DNA of 5,105 bases. Origin: Burkholderiaceae bacterium. Lineage in GTDB: Bacteria > Pseudomonadota > Gammaproteobacteria > Burkholderiales > Burkholderiaceae_D. This document shows positions 1 to 5,105 of this stretch, one piece after another. Location: NCBI GenBank assembly GCA_014379395.1, contig JACMLV010000417.1:1-5105 (forward strand). Reading direction: 5' to 3'. The position numbers and the translations under genes were made by a program. The notes below the pieces were generated by a model. That model did not search any database and had not been told where the DNA came from. It worked only from the letters and a program-made list of their open reading frames with translations. Each line of letters opens with the position of its first letter. The stretch's first letter is position 1.

Positions 1-1555
1 CGCCGACCGGCCTGCCGTCCGGCGCGCTGAGATCGACTTCCTCCAGCGCGGCGACGGCCGGGCCGTGCAGCACGCGGCCATCGACGTCGAAGCGGGAGCC
101 GTGGCAAGGACAATCCCACGAGCGCTCGGCCGAATTCCAATGCACCACGCAGCCCAGATGGGTGCACTTGGCCGAGTGCGCGTGCAGCGCGCCTTGCTCG
201 TCGCGGTACACGGCCAGCTTGCGCATGCCTTCGCGCAGGACGGCGCCCTGGCCGGAGGCGATCTCGTCGCTTGACGTGACCTCGCCGCCGGTCAGCCATT
301 CCCCATAGCGCGACAACGTGTTGGCCTGCTCGGCGAGGAAGTCGGTCACGCCGTGCGCCACCTTGCGCGCCGGATCGTAAAACGCCGCCCACGGATTCTC
401 GCGTCCCATGATCAGGTCGGTGACCAGCGCCGCCCCGATCGTGCAATGGGTCATGCCGTTGCCCGAGTCGCCGGTGATCAGGTAGACGTTCTTGTCGTCC
501 ATCGGATTGCGGCCCAGATAGGCCGGACCGTCGGACGGCTCCATCACCGTGCCCGACCAGCGGTACTCGACCGCCTGCGCCATCGGGAAGCGTTCGCGCA
601 CCCAGCGTTCGATCTCATCGTAGCGATGCTCGGGGCGCGCGTCCTGGCCGGCCTTGTGGTCGGCGCCGCCGACGATCAAGACGTCGTAGTCGGCGGCCAG
701 GTCGGGCGTCTCCAGCCGCAGGTAATAGTACGGGTCGCCCGTATCCCACAGCAGGATGCGCGGCACCGAACCGGCCGGCACGCGCAGGCCGATCACATAG
801 GTGCGGTAGCCGGCCTGCTTGGTGTGCATCACGACGCGGTCGTTGAACGGCGTGTTGGTCGCCACCACGACGGCGCCGGCGTGGATTTTCCCGCGCTCGG
901 TGCGGATCGTCCGGGCCCGCTTGTCGCCGTCGATGGCGAGCGCGCGCGTGGCGCCGTGGATCACGCCGCCGTAGCTCACATAGGCGCGCGCCAGGCCGCT
1001 CAGGTATTTCAGCGGATGGAACTGGGCCTGGTTCCGATAGCGCACGCAGGGGCCGGTGTCGAAACTCAGGTCCGGCACGCGCGCCAATTGTTCGACGTCC
1101 AGCCCGGCGCGCCGCGCCGCCGCGAATTCCTTGTCGAAGTCTTTGAAGCCGTTGCCCGGCGGCGCGTAGAGATAACCGTCCAGGCGTTCGAATTCGCAAT
1201 CGATTTGCTCCCTCTCGATGATCGACTCGACCAGATTGATCGCGTCGCCAAAGCTGTCGCCGACGAGGCGCGTGTTGTACATGCCGAAGGCCTGCTCGAG
1301 ATTGGCGAACCACTCGTCGGGCGGAAAAAAATGGGCGGTGGTGCGGCCGGACTCGCCGGCGCCGACGCCGAGCGCGTCGATCAGCATGGTCGTCTTGCCT
1401 TCGCGCGCGAGCAGATAGGCACAGGTCAGGCCGGCGATGCCGGCGCCGATCACGCAAACCTCCGCGTCGGCGTCGCCGGCCAAGGGCGCGAAGACCGGAA
1501 CGGAGGCGGTGCTCATCCAGATTGAAGTCGATGCGCCGTTTGTCGTTTCCAACAT
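1..1555 (-). CDS. FAD-dependent oxidoreductase with C-terminal Rieske [2Fe-2S] domain (partial, 3' end off window)
   Basis: I translated this from the minus strand; 518 codons lie in the window without a stop. An N-terminal dinucleotide-binding motif, VIGAGIAGL (Gly37, Gly39, Gly42), opens a DAO-type FAD domain of roughly residues 32-390. That domain also shows an ATNTP segment (232-236) and a C-terminal FAD-contact stretch, GDSGNGMTH (362-370). A Rieske domain follows at about 425-518, with CTHLGC (464-469) and CPCHGS (482-487). Cys464, His466, Cys482 and His485 fit the cluster-ligand spacing, and Cys469 and Cys484 are the extra disulfide pair of bc1/b6f-type Rieske proteins. This DAO-Rieske fusion is a known bacterial family (Bacillus YhfW type) of about 500-520 residues, so only a few residues should be missing. 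The substrate is unknown, and I see no signal peptide, so it is probably cytoplasmic. The start at 1555 is supported by a strong GAAGGAGG; Met14 is an in-frame alternative with no such site. It is transcribed divergently from the ParB-like gene. Confidence 0.93.
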   Translation of the reverse strand, partial: MLETTNGASTSIWMSTASVPVFAPLAGDADAEVCVIGAGIAGLTCAYLLAREGKTTMLIDALGVGAGESGRTTAHFFPPDEWFANLEQAFGMYNTRLVGDSFGDAINLVESIIEREQIDCEFERLDGYLYAPPGNGFKDFDKEFAAARRAGLDVEQLARVPDLSFDTGPCVRYRNQAQFHPLKYLSGLARAYVSYGGVIHGATRALAIDGDKRARTIRTERGKIHAGAVVVATNTPFNDRVVMHTKQAGYRTYVIGLRVPAGSVPRILLWDTGDPYYYLRLETPDLAADYDVLIVGGADHKAGQDARPEHRYDEIERWVRERFPMAQAVEYRWSGTVMEPSDGPAYLGRNPMDDKNVYLITGDSGNGMTHCTIGAALVTDLIMGRENPWAAFYDPARKVAHGVTDFLAEQANTLSRYGEWLTGGEVTSSDEIASGQGAVLREGMRKLAVYRDEQGALHAHSAKCTHLGCVVHWNSAERSWDCPCHGSRFDVDGRVLHGPAVAALEEVDLSAPDGRPVG

Positions 1556-1559
1556 AATG

Positions 1560-1567
1560 CCTCCTTC
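1560..1567 (-). promoter_or_regulatory. Strong ribosome binding site of the FAD/Rieske gene
   Basis: Read on the minus strand this is GAAGGAGG, followed by CATT and then the ATG at 1555. The match to the anti-Shine-Dalgarno sequence is nearly perfect, with a rather short 4-nt gap. It decides the start codon over the in-frame ATG at 1516, which has no comparable site. I could not identify a convincing sigma-70 promoter for this gene in the minus-strand sequence between 1568 and 1685. Confidence 0.8.
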
Positions 1568-1663
1568 AAATGCTTGATCGAATGGCCGTCCCTATTACGA
1601 CCCTGCCGAAAATGATTGGTTCTGGGCCGGAAAACGGCGCCCGTATGGAAGGCAACCAAGGAG

Positions 1664-1691
1664 TCGATCGGGCAATTCATTCGGTTATAAT
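1664..1691 (+). promoter_or_regulatory. Candidate sigma-70 promoter with perfect -10 box
   Basis: A consensus TATAAT lies at 1686-1691. The best -35 at a legal distance is TCGATC (1664-1669, 16-bp spacer), which matches TTGACA at only three of six positions, and there is no TGn extension. In this GC-rich intergenic stretch the exact -10 stands out. Transcription would start near 1698 and run toward the terminator at 1784-1833 and the ParB-like gene. It is the only plausible + strand promoter I see before that gene. A minus-strand reading of the same near-palindromic box lacks a usable -35. Confidence 0.5.
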
Positions 1692-1720
1692 GTGCGGCGC
1701 AAAAATGATCGCTTGCGCCA

Positions 1721-1796
1721 TGGCGGCGGCCGATTCCAAGGGCGCCGCGGAGCGAATTGAAAACCAAGAATCGGATTTGCAAGACCCGCGCCGCCA
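1721..1796 (+). promoter_or_regulatory. Possible antiterminator pairing in the leader
   Basis: TGGCGGCG at 1721-1728 is an exact copy of part of the terminator's right arm (1816-1823). It is therefore a perfect 8-nt complement of CGCCGCCA (1789-1796) in the left arm. Forming this duplex would break the terminator stem. The same bases can instead pair locally with CGCCGC (1743-1748), so three mutually exclusive structures are possible. That is the architecture of an attenuator, but short GC-rich repeats also arise by chance in a genome of this composition. Conservation of the pairing is untested. Confidence 0.25.
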
Positions 1797-1833
1797 CTCA
1801 GAGTCTGCCTCCAAGTGGCGGCGCGGGTTTTTT
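1784..1833 (+). terminator. Strong intrinsic (Rho-independent) terminator
   Basis: The left arm at 1784-1798 (ACCCGCGCCGCCACT) pairs perfectly over 15 bp with the right arm at 1814-1828, around a 15-nt loop. A run of six T (1828-1833) starts at the last stem base. The preceding AAG can also pair with the T-tract. On the opposite strand there is no real T-run, so it works mainly for rightward transcription. It lies 44 bp upstream of the ATG of the ParB-like gene, with no gene ending just before it. It must therefore terminate a small transcript from 1686 or act as a conditional terminator in the leader. Confidence 0.9.
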
Positions 1834-1864
1834 GCTTCCGGGCCGCGCCCTCCGGCGCCGATTG

Positions 1865-1872
1865 AAAAGGGA
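1865..1872 (+). promoter_or_regulatory. Ribosome binding site of the ParB-like gene
   Basis: AAAAGGGA with the AGGG core at 1868-1871 sits six bases before the ATG at 1878. It lies downstream of the terminator hairpin, so it stays accessible in a read-through transcript. This supports the ATG at 1878 as the start. Confidence 0.65.
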
Positions 1873-1877
1873 CAGGC

Positions 1878-2690
1878 ATGAACATCACCATCAACGACGC
1901 GCTGCGCTCCTGCATCGACCCGCTCACGGCGGACGAATACGCGGCGCTCGAACGCAGCCTGCTGGCCGAGGGCTGCCGCGACGCGCTGGTGCTGTGGGGC
2001 GAAACCCTGATCGACGGGCACAACCGCTACGCCATCTGCCGCCGCCACGACATCCCGTTCAAGACCGTCCACAACACCAGCTTCGGCTCGATCGACGACG
2101 TCATGCTGTGGATGATCGACAACCATCTGGCGCGGCGCAGCGTGTCCGACTTCCAGCGCGGCGTGCTGGCGCTGCGCAAGAAGGACATCGTGGCGGCCAA
2201 GTCAAACGGCCGGCTTGAAGCCGGCGCCGGCGACGACGCGGCCGACCTGCCGCGCCCGGCGCTCGCCACGCGCGAGGAGGTCGCGCGGGCGGCGCGGGTC
2301 AGCAGCAACACGCTCGGCCTGATCGAGAAGATCCAGAAGGCGGCCGCGCCCGAACTGGTCGAGGCGGTGCGCTCGGGCACCATCTCGATCAACGCGGCGG
2401 CCAACGTGGCGACCCTGCCGCAGGCCGAGCAGGTCGTCGCGGTGGCCGGCGGCAAGAAGCAATTGCAGCAGGCGGCCAAGGAAATCCGCGAGCAGAGGGC
2501 GGCCTCGCGCCCGCCGCGCGAACCGAAGGAAGCCGATCCGGCCGACGAGGGCGACGCGTCCGCCGGCGCCGGCGGCCAGGTCGCGCAATTGCGCGCCGAA
2601 ATCGCCGCGCTGAAGGCGCGCAACGCCAGCTTGCAGGCGGAAAACGAGGCGCTCGGCCAGCGCATCGCGGTGCTGATCGACGCCAGCTGA
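1878..2690 (+). CDS. ParB-like (ParB/sulfiredoxin N-terminal domain) protein with C-terminal leucine zipper
   Basis: This 270-residue protein appears to be a DNA-binding member of the ParB-like superfamily. The N-terminal domain (about 10-110) carries LIDGHNRYAIC (44-54) in the position of the ParB nucleotide-binding box. Here DGHNR replaces the GERR of true chromosome-partition ParB, as in many orphan or phage-type ParB-like proteins. A central helical part (about 130-180; TREEVARAARVSSNTLGLIE resembles a helix-turn-helix) follows. An acidic, Pro/Gly-rich linker (about 208-233) leads to a coiled coil at 235-266 with leucines at 238, 245, 252, 259 and 266. No ParA partner lies nearby and no parS site was recognised, so a transcription-factor or plasmid/phage-derived role is as likely as segregation. 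There is no signal peptide; it should be cytoplasmic or nucleoid-associated. Annotators often name such genes plasmid replication/partition related. Expression may be governed by the terminator 44 bp upstream. The fold call is fairly firm, the function is not. Confidence 0.88.
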   Translation: MNITINDALRSCIDPLTADEYAALERSLLAEGCRDALVLWGETLIDGHNRYAICRRHDIPFKTVHNTSFGSIDDVMLWMIDNHLARRSVSDFQRGVLALRKKDIVAAKSNGRLEAGAGDDAADLPRPALATREEVARAARVSSNTLGLIEKIQKAAAPELVEAVRSGTISINAAANVATLPQAEQVVAVAGGKKQLQQAAKEIREQRAASRPPREPKEADPADEGDASAGAGGQVAQLRAEIAALKARNASLQAENEALGQRIAVLIDAS

Positions 2691-2697
2691 TCGGACT

Positions 2698-2720
2698 GCG
2701 GCGCGCTTTAATAACGCCGC
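2698..2720 (+). terminator. Weak hairpin after the ParB-like gene, doubtful terminator
   Basis: GCGGCG (2698-2703) can pair with CGCCGC (2715-2720) across an 11-nt A/T-rich loop, eight bases after the stop codon. The position suits a terminator, but no T-tract follows, so intrinsic termination would be poor. Transcription may read on toward the protease gene or end by Rho. Confidence 0.25.
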
Positions 2721-2795
2721 GCATGATCGTTTCCGCAAAGCCTTTGTTTCAATTTGTAAGCCCGCATGCGCCCCTCTGTCAGTCCGGCTTAAGCT

Positions 2796-2819
2796 TGTCG
2801 GCCGACACGCTCGCGAGCG
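2796..2819. promoter_or_regulatory. Two abutting perfect 12-bp palindromes, candidate operator pair
   Basis: TGTCGGCCGACA (2796-2807) is directly followed by CGCTCGCGAGCG (2808-2819). Each is a perfect inverted repeat with no spacer. As they have no loop they are poor RNA hairpins but good sites for dimeric DNA-binding proteins. They end a few bases before the presumed -35 region of the protease gene. This places them where an activator, or a repressor competing with RNA polymerase, would bind. I do not recognise either as a known regulator's site. Confidence 0.4.
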
Positions 2820-2822
2820 ACG

Positions 2823-2849
2823 CTGCCAGACCGGTCAATCCTGTAGAAT
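2823..2849 (+). promoter_or_regulatory. Weak candidate promoter of the protease gene
   Basis: TAGAAT (2844-2849) matches the -10 consensus at five of six positions. CTGCCA (2823-2828) matches TTGACA at four of six, but with a short 15-bp spacer. The predicted start near 2856 would give a leader of about 90 nt before the ATG at 2947. The poor spacing suggests dependence on an activator or another sigma factor, or that the true promoter lies elsewhere. Confidence 0.35.
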
Positions 2850-2935
2850 TACGCGATTAGTAGCATCGTCCGCCAGAAGCAAACGGACTCGGCCTGCAGA
2901 CCCCGCAAGCGCTCGCACCTCACCTAACATTTTCT

Positions 2936-2941
2936 CGGAGA
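2936..2941 (+). promoter_or_regulatory. Ribosome binding site of the tail-specific protease gene
   Basis: CGGAGA, with core GGAG at 2937-2940, lies six bases before the ATG at 2947. That start gives a complete signal peptide, which confirms it. Confidence 0.7.
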
Positions 2942-2946
2942 AGCCG

Positions 2947-5105
2947 ATGAAGAAGCACCTGATTCTGGTCGTCCTGGCCGCCGCGTTTTCGGCCCAGGCC
3001 ATGGCGCAGCCCGACACCAAGGCGGCCGCGTCCCAGATAATCCGGCCCCAGCCACAGCAAGCCCAGGCCGCCGTGTGGGCCTCGCGCGTGCTCTCGCGCT
3101 ACCACTACAAGGCGCTGCCGCTGGACGACGCGATGTCGGAGAAGATCTTCGACCGCTACTTCAAGTCGCTCGACTCCGAAAAGCAATTTTTCGTGCAGGC
3201 CGACATCGACCAGTTCAACGTCATCCGCGCCCGGCTCGACGACGCCATCGCCAGCGAAAACCTGAACGTGCCGTTCGCCATCTACAACCTGTACCAGCAG
3301 CGCTTCGACGAGCGCATCGGCTACGCGCGCGAACTGCTCAAGGGCAAATTCGATTTCACCGTCGACGAGAGCTACACGGTCGACCGCGAAAAGGCGGCCT
3401 GGCCGAAAAGCGAGGACGAGGTGCGCGACCTGTGGCGCAAGCGCGTCAAGAACGACTGGCTGCGCCTGAAGCTGGCCGGCAAGGAAGACAAGGCGATCCG
3501 CGACACGCTCGACAAGCGCTACGAGAGCTACCAGAGCCGCTCGCGCAAGCTCAACAATGAAGACGTGTTCCAGATCTTCATGAACGCCTACGCCATGTCG
3601 ATCGAGCCGCACACCAACTACCTCGGCCCGCGCGCCTCGGAAAACTTCGACATCGCCATGCGCCTGTCGTTGGAAGGCATCGGCGCGGTGCTGCAAACGC
3701 GCGACGAATACACCGTGATCCGCGAAATCGTGCCGGGCAGCCCGGCCGGCCTGTCGGGCAAGCTCAAGGTGGGCGACCGCATCGTCGGCGTCGGCCAGGG
3801 CGAGTCCGGCCCGATCACCGAAGTGCTGGGCTGGCGCATCGACGACGTCGTCAGCCAGATCCGCGGCGCCAAGGACTCCATCGTGCGCCTCGACGTGCTG
3901 CCGGCCGACGCCGGCGTCGACGCCAAACACACCACCGTCGCGCTGGTGCGCAAGAAAATCAGCATGGAGGAGCAGGCCGCCAAGAAATCGGTGATCGAAG
4001 TGCGCGAAGGCGGCGCCCGCCGCCGCGTCGGCGTCATCTCGCTGCCGACCTTCTATCAGGACTTCGAGGCGCGCCGCCGCGGCGACAAGAATTTCAAGAG
4101 CGCCACGCGCGACGTCGCGCGCCTGTTGGCCGAATTGAAAAAGGAAAAGGTCGACAACGTCCTGATCGACCTGCGCAACAACGGCGGCGGCTCGCTCAAC
4201 GAGGCGGTCGAACTGACCGGCCTGTTCATCGACAAGGGCCCGGTGGTGCAGCAGCGCAACGCCGAAGGCAAGGTCGAGATCGAAAGCGACACCAACGCCG
4301 GCCTGGCCTGGGACGGCCCGGTGGGCGTGCTGATCAACCGCGGCTCGGCCTCGGCGTCGGAGATCTTCGCGGCCGCGCTGCAAGACTACGGCCGCGGCCT
4401 GATCATCGGCGAGCCGAGCTTCGGCAAGGGCACCGTGCAAACGCTGATCAACCTGGACCGTTTCGGCCCCGGCGACAGCAAGTCGCGCTTCGGCGAACTC
4501 AAGATGACGGTCGCGCAATTTTTCCGCATCAACGGCGGCACCACCCAGCTGCGCGGCGTCACGCCCGACATCAAACTGCCGGCCCTGTCGGACGGCGAGA
4601 GCTTCGGCGAATCGAGCTACGACAACGCCCTGCCGTGGACCTCGATCAAACCGGCCTCGTTCGTGCCGGCCGGCGACCTGAAGGAAATCGCCGGCCTGCT
4701 CGACCGCAAGCACGAGGCGCGCGTGGCCAAGGACCGCGACTTCCAGTATTTGCGGGAAGACATCGCGCTGGTTGTCAAGCAACGCAAGGACAACCAGGTC
4801 TCGCTCAACGAAACGGTGCGCCGCAAGGAGCGCGACAGCCAGGAGGCGCGCGCCAAGACCCGCGAGAAGCGCCTCTTGGCCGCGGCCGCCACGGCCGGCG
4901 ACGACCTGGTCGTGCTGCTCGATCCGAAGGATGCGCTCAACAAGGCGCTCGGCGTGAAGACCTCGGCCAAGACCGCGCGCCAGATCGCCGCCGTGAAGGG
5001 CGCCTTGCACACCGACGACGGCCTGCAGGGCGACGAGCGCGCGCTGACGGCGGAACTGGACGCGGAAAAAGCGGCGAAGAACGCCAAGGACGTGCTGCTC
5101 AACGA
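2947..5105 (+). CDS. prc: Tail-specific (carboxy-terminal processing) protease Tsp/Prc, family S41 (partial, 3' end off window)
   Basis: This periplasmic serine protease recognises nonpolar C-termini. In E. coli Prc it degrades SsrA-tagged exported proteins and, with NlpI, the hydrolase MepS, and it trims PBP3. A signal peptide (MKK, hydrophobic 5-16) ends with AMA and likely cleavage after residue 20. The N-terminal Tsp domain (about 40-235) includes the family-typical segment EPHTNYLGP (220-228). A PDZ domain spans about 235-320, beginning near LSLEGIGA. The S41 core (about 345-545) has DLRNNGGGSLNEA (408-420) and RGSASASEIF (465-474). From the spacing in E. coli Prc (Ser430, Asp441, Lys455), the catalytic residues here are Ser469, Asp480 and Lys494, all present. 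A Lys/Arg/Ala-rich C-terminal domain (DUF3340 type) starts near 560. The window holds 719 codons without a stop. E. coli Prc is 682 residues, so few residues should be missing. It is separated from the ParB-like gene by 256 bp with its own regulatory-looking sequence. Confidence 0.97.
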   Translation, partial: MKKHLILVVLAAAFSAQAMAQPDTKAAASQIIRPQPQQAQAAVWASRVLSRYHYKALPLDDAMSEKIFDRYFKSLDSEKQFFVQADIDQFNVIRARLDDAIASENLNVPFAIYNLYQQRFDERIGYARELLKGKFDFTVDESYTVDREKAAWPKSEDEVRDLWRKRVKNDWLRLKLAGKEDKAIRDTLDKRYESYQSRSRKLNNEDVFQIFMNAYAMSIEPHTNYLGPRASENFDIAMRLSLEGIGAVLQTRDEYTVIREIVPGSPAGLSGKLKVGDRIVGVGQGESGPITEVLGWRIDDVVSQIRGAKDSIVRLDVLPADAGVDAKHTTVALVRKKISMEEQAAKKSVIEVREGGARRRVGVISLPTFYQDFEARRRGDKNFKSATRDVARLLAELKKEKVDNVLIDLRNNGGGSLNEAVELTGLFIDKGPVVQQRNAEGKVEIESDTNAGLAWDGPVGVLINRGSASASEIFAAALQDYGRGLIIGEPSFGKGTVQTLINLDRFGPGDSKSRFGELKMTVAQFFRINGGTTQLRGVTPDIKLPALSDGESFGESSYDNALPWTSIKPASFVPAGDLKEIAGLLDRKHEARVAKDRDFQYLREDIALVVKQRKDNQVSLNETVRRKERDSQEARAKTREKRLLAAAATAGDDLVVLLDPKDALNKALGVKTSAKTARQIAAVKGALHTDDGLQGDERALTAELDAEKAAKNAKDVLLN

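Larger units (their letters stand above)
1698..1833 (+). ncRNA. Candidate small RNA or 5' leader transcript (about 135 nt)
   Basis: The segment is bounded by a perfect TATAAT box upstream and a strong intrinsic terminator downstream, which is the usual outline of a small RNA or a prematurely terminated leader. Inside it or at its 5' edge are two possible hairpins. GGCGCAA (1696-1702) can pair with TTGCGCC (1713-1719), and GCGGCG (1723-1728) can pair with CGCCGC (1743-1748). The first hairpin begins at the predicted transcription start, so the true start may be a few bases upstream. I do not recognise an RNA family. An open frame (ATG 1705 to TGA 1881) crosses it but has no ribosome binding site. 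The alternative reading is that it is simply the leader of the ParB-like gene. Confidence 0.4.

Noticed and set aside
615..1457. A 280-codon minus-strand frame within the flavoprotein gene.
   Set aside because: It is in a different reading frame from the motif-bearing protein and is Arg-rich, a typical out-of-frame product of GC-rich coding DNA.
353..1525. A 390-codon open frame on the plus strand across the FAD/Rieske gene.
   Set aside because: It is the complementary shadow of the minus-strand flavoprotein. Its composition is His/Arg/Val/Ala-rich with no motif, whereas the minus strand shows the FAD and Rieske motifs at correct spacing.
1784..1833. Considered as a bidirectional terminator also serving minus-strand transcription.
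   Set aside because: On the minus strand the stem is followed by TCTTGC, not a T-run, and no minus-strand gene ends there.
1757..2218. A 153-codon plus-strand frame overlapping the start of the ParB-like gene.
   Set aside because: It passes through the terminator and then reads the ParB-like gene out of frame; the product is Arg/Pro-rich and has no motif.
1677..2738. Several minus-strand frames of 111-212 codons opposite the ParB-like gene and its leader.
   Set aside because: They overlap one another and the ParB-like gene, have no recognisable domains or ribosome binding sites, and are explained by codon bias on the real strand.
2691..2946. Searched for a small gene, tRNA or recognised riboswitch between the ParB-like gene and the protease.
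   Set aside because: No frame with a ribosome binding site, no cloverleaf and no known aptamer pattern was seen; only the hairpin, the palindromes and a weak promoter are supportable.
2920..5010. A 696-codon open frame on the minus strand opposite the protease gene.
   Set aside because: It is antisense to a gene with signal peptide, PDZ and catalytic motifs in the right order. The antisense product is a His/Val/Arg/Ala/Asp-rich sequence typical of the complement of GC3-biased codons, and it lacks recognisable domains.

Overview
The window is GC-rich with strong GC bias at third codon positions. It looks like the chromosome of a Gram-negative proteobacterium, most likely a betaproteobacterium of the Burkholderiales/Oxalobacteraceae type. 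That placement is inferred from base composition, from a full-length Tsp/Prc-type periplasmic protease and from general resemblance of the proteins; no search was run. There are three real protein genes. No tRNA, rRNA, CRISPR array, insertion sequence or phage gene is visible.

Layout. (1) Positions 1-1555, minus strand: a two-domain redox enzyme with an N-terminal FAD-binding DAO-type oxidoreductase domain and a C-terminal Rieske [2Fe-2S] domain. It is cut by the left edge but nearly complete. (2) Positions 1556-1877: a 322-bp divergent intergenic region. It holds a perfect TATAAT box on the + strand, two small hairpins, and a very strong intrinsic terminator (15-bp perfect stem plus T-tract) that ends only 44 bp before the next start codon. 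This could be an independent small RNA or an attenuator-like leader. (3) Positions 1878-2690, plus strand: an orphan ParB-like protein with a ParB/sulfiredoxin-type N-terminal domain, a central helix-turn-helix-like segment and a five-heptad C-terminal leucine zipper. (4) Positions 2691-2946: a 256-bp intergenic region with two abutting perfect 12-bp palindromes just upstream of a weak promoter-like sequence. (5) Positions 2947-5105, plus strand: the tail-specific protease (Tsp/Prc, family S41), with signal peptide, PDZ domain and Ser/Lys catalytic residues. It is cut by the right edge close to its natural end.

The three genes do not form an obvious pathway. The redox gene is transcribed away from the other two. 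The ParB-like gene and the protease point the same way, but 256 bp containing their own regulatory-looking sequence separate them, so they are probably separate transcription units. The parts that merit a second look are the promoter-to-terminator leader before the ParB-like gene, the leucine zipper of that protein, and the tandem palindromes before the protease gene. I do not see convincing evidence of a wholly new multi-gene system in this window.
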